A stretch of DNA of 64,000 bases from Streptomyces sp. CB01201 (GTDB taxonomy: Bacteria > Actinomycetota > Actinomycetes > Streptomycetales > Streptomycetaceae): positions 209,861-273,860 of the forward strand of contig NZ_NNBJ01000004.1 of the NCBI RefSeq assembly GCF_002803085.1, given 5' to 3'. Below the pieces are notes generated by a model, which was given only the letters and a program-made list of their open reading frames with translations, searched no databases and had not been told where the DNA came from. The stretch's first letter is position 1; the number at the start of each line of letters is the position of its first letter. The translations under genes were made by a program, and so were the position numbers. Positions 1 to 7,550 of the stretch are shown here, one piece after another.

Positions 1-117
1 TCCTCCCTTGAGCCGGGAATGCTCCTGAATCAGTTTCTCGGTGAGCGGAAGGTGCGCCGATCCGGCTCGGGCCACCATGAGCCGACCGAGTTCGGCTGCG
101 GACAGTTGAAGGAGCAC
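1..117 (-). CDS. possible C-terminally truncated reading frame at left edge
   Basis: An open frame runs off the left edge on the minus strand. It can begin at GTG 117, about six bases after a GGGGA stretch, or at ATG 78. The peptide contains LLQLSAAELGRLMVARAG and then SAHLPLTEKLIQEHSRLKGG, which looks like an amphipathic helical protein, but I do not recognise a family. Because the other end is outside the window, neither its length nor its function can be judged. It may also be non-coding. Confidence 0.25.
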   Translation of the reverse strand, partial: MLLQLSAAELGRLMVARAGSAHLPLTEKLIQEHSRLKGG

Positions 118-242
118 GAAGGGTCCCCAGGCACGAGATGACTCGTGCGGGTGGGGGCATGTCCTTCGTGACTCCGCCGAAGCGGAGCGGAAGCCCGTCG
201 GGCCGCAATGACGTTCCGCAGATTACCCGGCTGCGAATGAAG

Positions 243-270
243 GTGGGCGGGCCCCTGGAGGCCCGCCCAC
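243..270 (-). terminator. hairpin terminator after the small DUF6408-like gene
   Basis: A perfect 11-bp stem (243-253 with 260-270) closes a 6-base loop. It lies just past the stop codon at 279 of the minus-strand small gene, so it is most likely that gene's terminator. There is no U tract, as is usual in Streptomyces. Confidence 0.6.
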
Positions 271-278
271 CGCTCGGC

Positions 279-407
279 TCAGCCGAGGCGGTGCACCACG
301 ACCTGCGCCAGAGCCCACGTCAGGTTCGAGCCGAGGCTCGCCGCGATGCCAACCAGGACATCACGGACCCATGTGCGGCGCTTGGGCATGTACTCGACGG
401 CAACCAC
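279..407 (-). CDS. small DUF6408-like membrane peptide
   Basis: A 42-residue product if GTG 407 is the start (AGGGGA lies about nine bases upstream), or 36 residues from ATG 389. It has a short basic N-terminus (MPKRRTWVRD) and one hydrophobic segment (VLVGIAASLGSNLTWALAQV) ending in VVHRLG. That layout, a charged patch then a single glycine/alanine/serine-rich membrane helix in about 40 residues, is what I remember of the DUF6408 family found only in Streptomyces and relatives, whose role is unknown. A good terminator follows. The family call is from memory of the pattern, not from a search. Confidence 0.45.
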   Translation of the reverse strand: MVAVEYMPKRRTWVRDVLVGIAASLGSNLTWALAQVVVHRLG

Positions 408-1033
408 AGGAATGCGTCCCCTTCGGTTTGATCGGCGACGGCCCGGATGGCTCCCGCCGGGAGCACACCAAGGGGCTGCAGCACCGAACCGAAGGGCATT
501 ACGTACTCCCCGGGTCACGTCACGTGCACCCTCCGAGGAGGGCACGCGGTGCATGGCAACGGTAGTCTACAACTGAGCTACGTGGGCGAGGAGTTAACGC
601 GCAGGCACGGGCGAGCCGGTGATGCGAGGGTCGGCCCGACCGGCCCGCTCACCGAGCCACCTCAGATCGACGGCGGGTGGGTGAAGCCCCCTCGGGATCC
701 GTTTTCTCCCGCACCCCAACGTCCGCCCGTACTGCCATAGTCCGTCCGCCTACTTGTACAGGTGCGGTCAGATGCGTTCTGCCCGGTATGGGTGGAACCG
801 AGGTGCGGCCGACGCCCGTGCTCGCCCGGTTCGGGCCCGTGGCAAGGGAGTTCAGGGCAGTCGCACGGCGAGGCGCGGCGGCTGACGGGAGCACTGCCCG
901 AGGCGTAAGACGACAGGGTGCGGCCACTCGCGGAGACACTGCCCGAGGCGTACGAACGCGCCGCCCCGCACCCGCGAACACGCCTACCAGCACGCCGCCC
1001 CACACCACCGAGCCCACGATGGGAGACCGGGCC
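408..1033. other. 626-bp intergenic region, with operator-like palindrome and 45-bp-spaced direct repeat
   Basis: No convincing gene. It holds the GTAGTCTAC motif (562-570) and two copies of CACTGCCCGAGGCGTA at 892-907 and 937-952, exactly 45 bp apart. An open frame spans this stretch in phase with the antiporter gene, but it has no ribosome binding site and is rich in Arg/Pro/Ala, so I treat it as leader DNA. Confidence 0.5.
562..570. promoter_or_regulatory. GTAGTCTAC palindrome upstream of the small gene
   Basis: GTAGTCTAC reads GTAGACTAC on the other strand, a near-perfect palindrome that includes a TAGACT hexamer resembling a -10 box pointing toward the minus-strand gene at 279-407. No matching -35 is clear. 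It could be a repressor operator overlapping a promoter; this is inference from symmetry alone. Confidence 0.3.
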
Positions 1034-2350
1034 ATGGAAGTGCTCCGAAACCTCGGGGACGCCCCGTGTGTCGGCCATGCTCTCGTGGCGCTCGTCGTCA
1101 TCCTGCTGATCGCCCTCGTGGGGCGACTCCTCGCCAGGGCGCTGCGTCAGCCCGTGGTCATCGGGGAGGTGGTCGTCGGGCTGCTTTCCGGGCCCGCCGT
1201 GATCGCCCTGTTCGGGCGGGGTGCCCTGAACGTGCTGCTGCCGGGGTCCGTGCTCGACGTGGTCAGGCTCGTGGCGCAGGCCGGCCTCGTCCTCTTCCTG
1301 GTCGGACTCGCTCACAAGCTGGGCGTGGAATCCGCCGCGCGGCGCGGCGGCAGCCTCTGGGTGGTGGCCGGGGCCCTGGTCCCGCCGCTCGTCGCCGGGC
1401 TGCTCCTGGCCGGTCTGGTGCTGCTCACCGGTGACGACTCGGCGCGCGGCAGCGCCCCGCTGCCCGCGTTCCTGCTGATGGTCGCGGTGTCGATGGCCAT
1501 CACCGCCGTTCCCGTCATGGCCCGGATCCTGGCCGACCGTGGCATGACGCGTTCGCGGGCCGGGCAGACGGCGCTGGGCGCCGCCGTCGTCGTCGACGCG
1601 GTCGGCTGGCTCCTGTTGTCCCTCGCCGTCAGTCTCGGCAAGGGGAGTCCGGAAGGGATGCTGCACTCCGTACGGGCGCTCGGGCTCGGCGTGTTGTGCG
1701 CACTCGGCCTCCGCTACGGGCTGCGCACCCGGGTCGCCAGGAGTGCCTGCGCGCGCTTGCCGCGCACGACGGCGGTGCTCCTCGGCGCGGTGGCCCTCGT
1801 GGTCGCGATCGCCATGGACCGGCTCGGCATGACGCCGATCCTCGGCGCGGCCCTGGTCGGCTTCGCGATCCCCGCGGGCGAGGGCATGCCCTGGGAGGAT
1901 GCGGTGGCCACCGTCTCGCGGGCCGGTGCGATCCTCGCGCCCGCCTTCTTCGTGGTCACCGGGATCACCGTGCTCACCGGCTCGTTCACCGACACCTCCT
2001 GGCAGTTGATCGTCGCGGCCCTCGTGCTCGGCTGCCTGGGCAAGGGGCTCGGGAGCTATCTGGGGGCGCGCCGGGGCGGCCGCACTCCTGCAACCGCCCG
2101 CAAGGTCGCCGTTCTCATGAACACCCGAGGCCTCACCGAACTCGTCGCCCTACAGGCGGGCTTGAGCGCGGGCATCCTGACCGGTCCCCTTGCCCTCGCG
2201 CTGATCGTCATGGCGCTGACCACGACGGCGATGACGGGTCCTTTGCTCACTCTCCTCGCCCGGGGCGAGCACCGCCCCGCCGGAGCGCGGCTCGTCGCGG
2301 CCCGGGGCGCAGTGTCCGGTGGCCGAGAGTTCCATCGGGGCGAACACTGA
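1034..2350 (+). CDS. CPA2-type cation:proton antiporter (Kef/Na+-H+ exchanger family)
   Basis: A 438-residue membrane protein made almost entirely of hydrophobic helices (about 12). Start ATG 1034 is chosen because GGGAGA sits eight bases upstream and because the first helix follows at once (HALVALVVILLIALVG). The N-terminal QPVVIGEVVVGLLSGP is the hallmark of Kef/NhaP2-like CPA2 antiporters (usually QPxVIGEIxAGIxLGP). A single aspartate in VVVDAVGW near residue 190 lies where CPA2 proteins carry the ion-binding acid; having one rather than two acids is typical of electroneutral exchangers. It lacks the C-terminal TrkA-N/RCK domain of full KefB/C. Expected role: K+ or Na+ exchange for protons at the cytoplasmic membrane. 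It stands alone, with no clear operon partner. Confidence 0.85.
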   Translation: MEVLRNLGDAPCVGHALVALVVILLIALVGRLLARALRQPVVIGEVVVGLLSGPAVIALFGRGALNVLLPGSVLDVVRLVAQAGLVLFLVGLAHKLGVESAARRGGSLWVVAGALVPPLVAGLLLAGLVLLTGDDSARGSAPLPAFLLMVAVSMAITAVPVMARILADRGMTRSRAGQTALGAAVVVDAVGWLLLSLAVSLGKGSPEGMLHSVRALGLGVLCALGLRYGLRTRVARSACARLPRTTAVLLGAVALVVAIAMDRLGMTPILGAALVGFAIPAGEGMPWEDAVATVSRAGAILAPAFFVVTGITVLTGSFTDTSWQLIVAALVLGCLGKGLGSYLGARRGGRTPATARKVAVLMNTRGLTELVALQAGLSAGILTGPLALALIVMALTTTAMTGPLLTLLARGEHRPAGARLVAARGAVSGGREFHRGEH

Positions 2351-2673
2351 TCGATGCATGAGGACGGGAGAATTCCAATTGATGGGTAACTTGCTTGATG
2401 TGTTAGTTAATTGATGGGTAGTCAGCCATGTGGGTGACTGACGTGCGAAGCAACTCGGCCAACTGGAGCGGGAGTTGATCGCTTCGTCACGCGCTGCTCG
2501 GGGGTAGTCCTCAGCCGCCACCCGGGGGCTTGCCCCATGTACGCGCCGTGACGCCCCGCGTTAGCTTCGGGATACGAAAGGCCGCGGTTTCACGAGGCCG
2601 GCGTTCACCCCATGCCTGTGCGGGCGGCGAGTCTGTGCGGGTCAGTTGATTCTCCAGAACTGGAAGACATTTC
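2351..2673. promoter_or_regulatory. intergenic region with three TTGATG repeats at 16-bp spacing
   Basis: This relatively AT-rich gap between the antiporter and the lipoprotein gene carries TTGATG at 2379, 2395 and 2411, exactly 16 bp apart; the outer two extend to a 12-bp identity (AATTGATGGGTA at 2377-2388 and 2409-2420). Right after comes an imperfect GTCAGCC/GGGTGAC dyad (2421-2442). The regular spacing suggests an operator array for a DNA-binding protein. Which gene it controls is not evident; the nearest downstream gene is the lipoprotein at 2674. Confidence 0.4.
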
Positions 2674-3417
2674 ATGCGTCAGCAGCTCCGAGCCCTGGGC
2701 ATCCTCACCGCGATCGGCGTCGCGGCCGGCGGACTGGCCGCGTGCAACTCCATCAACTCCATCGACCGGCAGTCCTTCGAGGACGACAGCGCGCTCTCCG
2801 GGAAGATCACCTCCGTGCGCCTGGAGAACGGCTCGGGCGGGGTCACCGTCACCGGTACCGACGGCGGCTCCGCGTCCTTGCACCGCAAGGTGCGGTACGA
2901 CAAGGGTGCCGCCAAGCCGTCCGCCGCCACCCACCGGATCGAGGGCGGCGTGCTGATCCTCGGCGGCTGCTCCGGCTCCTGCTCGGTGCAGTACACCGTC
3001 CAGGTGCCCGCCGGGATCCCCGTCAGCGGGGACGTCACCTCGGGGGACGTCAGCCTCCACGGGGTGGGCACGGTCGACGTGTCGGCGGGCTCCGGCGACA
3101 TCGCCCTCGACGGCATCAGCGGCGCGGTCAAGGTGAAGACCACCAGCGGTGAGATCACCGGGAAGGGCCTCGCGGGCGGCGCCATCGACACCCGGACGGG
3201 CTCCGGGGACGTCCACCTCACGCCCAGCAAACCGTCGAACGTCCAGATCGCCGCCGACAGCGGCGACGTCAGCCTGACCGTGCCGTCCGCCGCCTACCGG
3301 GTGTCCGTGAAGACCGGCAGCGGCGACAAGGACGTCAAGGTGCCCAACGACCCCGCGGGCAAGTACGAGATCGGTGTGAAGACCGGTAGCGGGGACGTGG
3401 GCGTTACGGCAGCCTGA
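2674..3417 (+). CDS. DUF4097-family lipoprotein with repeated beta strands
   Basis: A 247-residue exported lipoprotein. Residues 1-23 form a signal peptide with lipobox LAAC (Cys24), so it should be anchored on the outer face of the membrane. The rest is a ladder of short repeats ending in GSGDV/SGDVSL-like motifs (for example TSGDVSLHGVGTVDVSAGSG and KTGSGD at the end), the signature of DUF4097, thought to be a right-handed beta-helix. Function of the family is unknown; it is often near membrane-stress genes. A weak GGAAGA ribosome site precedes the ATG. No operon partner is seen. Confidence 0.8.
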   Translation: MRQQLRALGILTAIGVAAGGLAACNSINSIDRQSFEDDSALSGKITSVRLENGSGGVTVTGTDGGSASLHRKVRYDKGAAKPSAATHRIEGGVLILGGCSGSCSVQYTVQVPAGIPVSGDVTSGDVSLHGVGTVDVSAGSGDIALDGISGAVKVKTTSGEITGKGLAGGAIDTRTGSGDVHLTPSKPSNVQIAADSGDVSLTVPSAAYRVSVKTGSGDKDVKVPNDPAGKYEIGVKTGSGDVGVTAA

Positions 3418-3658
3418 GGTCAACGATCTTCTCGACGCCCTTTGGGGCGAGGGCAGTTGGGCTGTTCGCGATCGCTCATCCGGGCCGTGCGCTGCCGCGG
3501 AGGTCCGCCGTCATCCATGCCGGACCTGTGCGCCTCCGCCGGTCCCGACGGTGCGGACCGCCGCCCTTCGCCCGTGGAACCGCCGGGTCCCGAAAGGCCA
3601 ACCCTCTTCATCCGTCATCGCGCGCACGAGCCAACCCTCGGCCCGCGCGCACGAGAAC

Positions 3659-3684
3659 GGCGCACCCGGTGCCGCGGGTGCGCC
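3659..3684 (-). terminator. terminator after the CsbD-like gene
   Basis: A perfect 10-bp stem (3659-3668 with 3675-3684) and 6-base loop, 25 bp beyond the stop of the minus-strand gene at 3709. Confidence 0.6.
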
Positions 3685-3708
3685 GCTTCCGTCAGGGGAC
3701 GCGTCGCG

Positions 3709-3894
3709 TCAGGCGTCGTAGTCCATGTCGAACTTGTCCTGCTGCTCCTGCATGGCGTCCCGGCCCTTGTCCTGGGCCTTGTCCTGGGCCTGCCGTGCGC
3801 GCTCCGACGCCTCGTCCCGGCTGCCGTCCATGGCGGCCTTGGCCTTGTCCTGAAGTTCGCGCGACTTGTCCTGGAACTGGTCCTTGATGCCCAT
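3709..3894 (-). CDS. small CsbD-like / antitoxin-type hydrophilic helical protein
   Basis: A 61-residue, very hydrophilic protein (MGIKDQFQDKSRELQDKAKA...) built of K/D/Q/A-rich repeats that would form one long amphipathic helix, ending in DKFDMDYDA. Streptomyces carry many such proteins, annotated either as CsbD family (general stress) or as Rv0909-type antitoxin-like; I cannot separate these by eye, and no toxin gene adjoins it. Start ATG 3894 has an AGGAG box eight bases upstream. It is followed by a hairpin terminator and is probably a single-gene transcript, possibly stress-induced. Confidence 0.7.
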   Translation of the reverse strand: MGIKDQFQDKSRELQDKAKAAMDGSRDEASERARQAQDKAQDKGRDAMQEQQDKFDMDYDA

Positions 3895-4305
3895 CTGGGT
3901 TCACTCCTACTGGGGTGTGAGGGGGCGGGGAGCCGGGGCTGTTCCCTCGGCTCCTCCGGGCCTCGACCAGCGTGGCACGGGGGGACACGCATCGCATTTC
4001 AGGCGATTACGGACGGTATGGGGCGCGCGGTCAAAGGGGTCCGGTCAGGGGTCTGGCCGGGGCTCCGGTCGGGGCTCCGGGCAGGGTTCTGGCCCGGGCT
4101 CCGGGCAGGGTTCTGGTCGGGCTTTCGTCCATGGCTTCGGCCAAGGCTTTGTCACGGCTTCTTCGACGGCTTCTTCCCGTGCCGGAGCGAGCACGGGCTC
4201 CGGCTGAGCGGGCTCGTCCACGGCGTCCCCGTTGCCGCGACCCGTCCGCGTACGATGCGGATTCGCGCAACAGTTCGCCGCAGTTCGATGAGGAGCACCG
4301 TACCC
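3895..4305. other. 411-bp gap between divergent genes
   Basis: The gap holds the 12-bp tandem repeat array described separately (4036-4190) and presumably both promoters. Open frames across it on either strand have Arg/Pro- or Gly/Ser-only composition and no ribosome site; I see no gene. Confidence 0.5.
4036..4190. repeat. degenerate 12-bp tandem repeat array
   Basis: About twelve head-to-tail units of a 12-bp sequence of the form GGNTCNGGNCNG. The first seven (to about 4120) are close to identical; later ones decay to CTTCTTCGACGG-like units. Translated in one plus frame it gives Gly-Gln-Gly-Ser tetrapeptides, and on the minus strand Pro-Glu-Pro repeats. No start signal or family is visible, so it is listed as a repeat and not a gene. 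Confidence 0.7.
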
Positions 4306-5619
4306 GTGGAGATACCGCCGCCGCCGGCGCCAGGGCAGCCGCAGCAGCCGCAACCGGGGCAGGGTTACGGATGGCCGACGCCCCCTCAGGTGCCCGGCGG
4401 GCAGCCCGGGGCGTATCCGGGGCAGCCGATGAACGGCGGCCCCATGAACGGTCCAGTGAACGGCGGCCCGATGAACGGCGGCCCCTGGTACCCGTATCCG
4501 GCCGCGCCGTCGCAACCGCCCGTGAGCGGGCTCGCCGTCGGCTCCCTCGTCTCCGGCATCCTGTGCTGCATACCCCCGCTCGGTCTGGTTCTGGGCGGGT
4601 TCGCGCTCGGGCAGATCAAGAGGAAGGGGCTGCGCGGCAAGGGCATGGCCGTCGCCGGAGTCGTGCTCTCGTCCCTCAGCACGATCGCGCTGGTGGTCTC
4701 GATCGCGACGGGCGGACTCGGCGCTGGCTGGCGCGGCTTCAAGGACGGCTGGAACGAAGGCGTCCGGAATTCGCGCAGCACCCTCGACCTGCGCAAGGGC
4801 GACTGCTTCGACGTGCCGGGCGGCAAGCTGGAGCGCGAGGTCGTCTCCGTGCGGATCGTGCCGTGCTCCGGCAAGCACGACGCCGAGGTGTCCGGCTCGT
4901 TCCGGTTGACCGGCACCGTGTACCCGGGCGAGAGCGCCATCGCCCGCCAGGCCGACGAGCAGTGCTCGGTCATCGAGCAGTCGTACGCCATGGACCGGTG
5001 GAAGGTTCCGGCCGAGGCCGGTCCCTACTACTACACGCCGAGCACGCAGAGCTGGAGCCGGGGCGACCACGCCGTGACCTGTGCGTTCGCGTCGGAGAGC
5101 GGCAAGCTCGAAGGCTCGGTCCGCAATGACGCCGGCACGCTCGACGCGGACCAGCTCGCGTTCCTGCGCACGGTCAACGACGTGGACCGCGTCATGGCCG
5201 AGGCGCCCGACGAGGACAGCGTCGAGGACGACCTGCCCGCGTTCCAGAAGTGGGCGGGAGCGGTGTCCGGCACGATGGGCGCCCAGGCCGACGCGCTGAC
5301 CGGACACTCCTGGCCCAGCCGTCTCTCGCCGTCCGTGCAGCCGTACATCGACGGCATGAGGATCGCGCAGAGGGAATGGCAGAAGGCGGCGGCCTCGCGG
5401 GACGCGAACTCCTTCTATCTGCACTCCGCGGCGGCGGACAACGCCATGAGGCAGTCGATCGAGATCTCAGCGCGGGGCGCGCTCGGGCTCGCCACCATCC
5501 CGCCGTCCACCGACGACCGCTCCGGCGGCGGGAACGGGGGCGGGACCGGGGGCAGCGGCGGCTCGGGTGGTTCCGGAAGCGCCGGCGGTTCCGGAAGCGA
5601 CGGTTCCAAAAGCGTCTGA
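4306..5619 (+). CDS. DUF4190 domain-containing membrane protein with septum-formation-like C-terminus
   Basis: A 437-residue protein from GTG 4306, preceded by GAGGAG ten bases upstream (an in-frame ATG at 4288 lies before that box). Residues 1-65 are Pro/Gln/Gly/Asn-rich and include MNGGP-type repeats. Residues about 70-145 contain two hydrophobic segments, with GIKRKGLRGKGMAVAG-like features typical of DUF4190 (here GQIKRKGLRGKGMAVAGVV). The outside region (about 165-260) has a conserved LRKGDCFD motif and paired cysteines resembling the septum-formation-type domain seen in actinobacterial membrane proteins. The end is a flexible Gly/Ser tail. Role unknown; an envelope protein is likely. 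Confidence 0.75.
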   Translation: MEIPPPPAPGQPQQPQPGQGYGWPTPPQVPGGQPGAYPGQPMNGGPMNGPVNGGPMNGGPWYPYPAAPSQPPVSGLAVGSLVSGILCCIPPLGLVLGGFALGQIKRKGLRGKGMAVAGVVLSSLSTIALVVSIATGGLGAGWRGFKDGWNEGVRNSRSTLDLRKGDCFDVPGGKLEREVVSVRIVPCSGKHDAEVSGSFRLTGTVYPGESAIARQADEQCSVIEQSYAMDRWKVPAEAGPYYYTPSTQSWSRGDHAVTCAFASESGKLEGSVRNDAGTLDADQLAFLRTVNDVDRVMAEAPDEDSVEDDLPAFQKWAGAVSGTMGAQADALTGHSWPSRLSPSVQPYIDGMRIAQREWQKAAASRDANSFYLHSAAADNAMRQSIEISARGALGLATIPPSTDDRSGGGNGGGTGGSGGSGGSGSAGGSGSDGSKSV

Positions 5620-5775
5620 CGGGGCCCCGGGCCGGGCAGAACGTACGCGCTGTACCGCGGGTTCGCCCTGGGTAAAGGCGCTTCATCACTTCGAGTGAAT
5701 GTTTGGCCTTTGCTTGCGGTCGCCAACCCACGGTTGCCACGCTGTTGCAGTCTGTCAACCTGATGGGAGTGGCCC

Positions 5776-6528
5776 GTGACATTCGGTGAGCAGCCGGCCT
5801 ATTTGCGCGTAGCCAGCGATCTGAGGCAGAAGATCGTCAGTGGTTCGCTGCCGCCGCACACCCGTCTCCCCTCGCAGGCCAGGATCCGCGAGGAGTACGG
5901 GGTTTCGGACACCGTGGCCCTGGAGGCGCGCAAGGTACTGATGGCGGAGGGACTGGTCGAGGGCCGCTCCGGCTCGGGCACTTACGTGCGCGAGCGCCCG
6001 GTGCCGCGCCGCGTCGCCCGCTCCGGCTACCGGCCGACGAAGGGCGCGAGCCCGTTCCGGCAGGAGCAGGCCGAGGAGGCCGCGCGCGGCACCTGGGAGT
6101 CGCGCAGCGAGCAGGAGGAGGCGACCCCGGAGATCGCCAAGCGCCTCGGCATCGACCCCGGCGACCGCGTCATGCGCACGCGGTACGTGTTCCGGGACGC
6201 GGGCGAGCAGATGATGCTGTCCACCTCCTGGGAGCCGCTGTCGGTCACCGGCCGCAGCCCGGTGATGCTGCCCGAGGAAGGGCCGCTGGGCGGCTGCGGG
6301 GTGGTGGAGCGGATGGCCGCGATCGACATCGTGGTGGACAACGTGGTCGAGGAGGTCGGCGCGCGCCCGGGGCTCGCGGAGGAACTCCTGGCGCTCGGCG
6401 GGGTCCCCGGTCATGCCGTCCTTGTCATCGAACGGACCTATTACGCCTCGGGTCTTGCCGTGGAGACGGCCGACGTGGTGGTCCCCGCCGACCGCTACCG
6501 GATCGCGTACCACCTGCCCGTGAAGTAA
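5776..6528 (+). CDS. GntR-family transcriptional regulator (HutC/UTRA type)
   Basis: 250 residues. Residues 5-72 form the GntR winged helix-turn-helix: YLRVASDLRQKIVSGSLPPH, then RLPSQARIREEYGVSDTVAL and the wing GLVEGRSGSGTYV. Residues about 95-245 match a UTRA ligand-binding domain (MRTRYVFRDAGEQMML...; ending IERTYYASGLAVETADVVVP). HutC-type members bind small metabolites and repress nearby transport or catabolic genes, but no such operon adjoins, so the ligand is unknown. Start GTG 5776 has GGGAG seven bases upstream. A strong terminator follows. The gap before it has a TCACT/AGTGA dyad (5686-5698) that could be an autoregulatory site. Confidence 0.88.
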   Translation: MTFGEQPAYLRVASDLRQKIVSGSLPPHTRLPSQARIREEYGVSDTVALEARKVLMAEGLVEGRSGSGTYVRERPVPRRVARSGYRPTKGASPFRQEQAEEAARGTWESRSEQEEATPEIAKRLGIDPGDRVMRTRYVFRDAGEQMMLSTSWEPLSVTGRSPVMLPEEGPLGGCGVVERMAAIDIVVDNVVEEVGARPGLAEELLALGGVPGHAVLVIERTYYASGLAVETADVVVPADRYRIAYHLPVK

Positions 6529-6570
6529 CACCGCCGGCGGCCCGGGCCGCACGAGGGTCCCGGCGGGACC

Positions 6571-6601
6571 AAGGGGGCGCACCCATCGGGTGCGCCCCCT
6601 T
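6571..6601 (+). terminator. strong hairpin terminator after the GntR gene
   Basis: Perfect 14-bp stem (6571-6584 with 6588-6601) with a 3-base loop; the stem begins with AA and ends with TT, giving a short U run in the transcript. Confidence 0.8.
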
Positions 6602-6748
6602 TCGCATCTGCGGCCGTTGACCGAATTCGTATCTCTTTGTGTAAACACGTATCCGCTGAGTAAAGGTCAGGCGTAGGCTCGGGCATATGCGGATTGGGGT
6701 TTCCTGCCGAGGCTTACTGACCTGCACGCCAATGCCGGGAGGGATGCG

Positions 6749-6931
6749 ATGAACGACAGTGGCGCTGTGCTCACCTGGCTGGTGATACGCCAGGACGACA
6801 ACGGCAACCAGTACCGCGTCGGCAAGTACGCCACGCAGGCCGAGGCGCAGCGCATCGCGGACAGCCTCGACGACCGCGGGCACAAGCAGCTCTACTGGGT
6901 CGAGCGGATCGGCGCCCCCGCCCAGCAGTAG
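6749..6931 (+). CDS. small SPOR-like domain protein
   Basis: A 60-residue soluble protein. It has a WLVIRQDDNGNQYRVGKYAT start, AEAQRIADSL, and a final LYWVERIG, which together look like one minimal SPOR-type fold (beta-alpha-beta, with the 'VGKYATQAEAQRIA' turn-helix typical of SPOR repeats). Streptomyces genomes carry close relatives annotated as SPOR domain proteins; no function is established. GGGAGG precedes ATG 6749. It lies alone between a terminator and the NUDIX gene. Confidence 0.75.
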   Translation: MNDSGAVLTWLVIRQDDNGNQYRVGKYATQAEAQRIADSLDDRGHKQLYWVERIGAPAQQ

Positions 6932-7048
6932 CCGCCCCGGAGCCCGCCAACGGCCCGCCAACGGCTCGGCAATGGCGCGGCGGCGGCCCGGCAACGGGCC
7001 GGCAGAGGTCCCAGCAGGAGCGGTGCGGGCCGCACGGCGCCCGCGCGT

Positions 7049-7054
7049 TACGCT
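7049..7054 (+). promoter_or_regulatory. -10 box of a probable leaderless NUDIX transcript
   Basis: TACGCT fits TANNNT and ends seven bases before the ATG at 7062, with no ribosome binding site between. This places the likely transcription start at or next to the A of the start codon. Confidence 0.45.
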
Positions 7055-7061
7055 CCGGCGC

Positions 7062-7463
7062 ATGAACGAGACCGTCGTGGTGGCCGGAGCCGTGTACGAC
7101 CGGGGGCGCCTGCTCGCCGCCCGCCGCAGCGCCCCGCCCGAGCTGGCCGGCCGCTGGGAACTGCCCGGCGGCAAGGTGGAGCCGGGCGAGACCTCCCCGC
7201 AGGCACTCGTACGGGAACTCCGCGAGGAACTCGGCATCGAGACCGAGCCGCTGGAGCGAATCGCGGGGGAGTGGCCGCTGCGCCCCGGCCTGGTGCTGCA
7301 TGCCTGGACCGCCCGACTGCTCGACGGCCAGGCCCGCCCGCTCCAGGACCACGACGAACTGCGCTGGCTGGCCCCCGAGGAGGCCGACGCCGTCGACTGG
7401 CTCCCGCAGGACCGCCCGGCGGTCGCCGAAGCCATGCGCATCCTGGAAACATTGCGCCGTTAG
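7062..7463 (+). CDS. NUDIX hydrolase (MutT-like)
   Basis: 133 residues with a complete NUDIX box at about residues 34-56: GGKVEPGE, seven residues, then RELREELG, matching G-x5-E-x7-REU-x-EE-x-G, which binds the divalent metals. Size, the WELPGGK entry and the WPLRPGLVLHAW strand resemble MutT and the CTP pyrophosphohydrolase/NudG group, so the substrate is probably an oxidised or non-canonical nucleoside triphosphate. Start ATG 7062 is chosen because a -10 box lies seven bases before it (leaderless) and because homologous proteins begin just before the VVVAGAV strand. It stands alone. Confidence 0.88.
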   Translation: MNETVVVAGAVYDRGRLLAARRSAPPELAGRWELPGGKVEPGETSPQALVRELREELGIETEPLERIAGEWPLRPGLVLHAWTARLLDGQARPLQDHDELRWLAPEEADAVDWLPQDRPAVAEAMRILETLRR

Positions 7464-7550
7464 TGCCGCCATCCGCCCCAGTTGGGGATAGGGCGTACCA
7501 AATATCGGGTATGTGCCTATTAATCGTTTTCAAACCCCCCGAACCATCGG

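Noticed and set aside
566..592. Sequence resembling a tRNA D-arm (GTAGCTCAGTTG on the minus strand)
   Set aside because: The rest of the cloverleaf (anticodon and T arms) does not fold and no CCA-side acceptor is found; the resemblance is short.
662..1666. 334-codon minus-strand frame across the antiporter start
   Set aside because: His/Gly/Asp/Gln-rich antisense of the antiporter helices, a typical shadow.
4045..5424. 459-codon minus-strand frame ending in Pro-Glu-Pro repeats
   Set aside because: It overlaps the DUF4190 gene, whose domain, start signal and membrane helices are on the plus strand; the PEP repeat comes from the 12-bp array.
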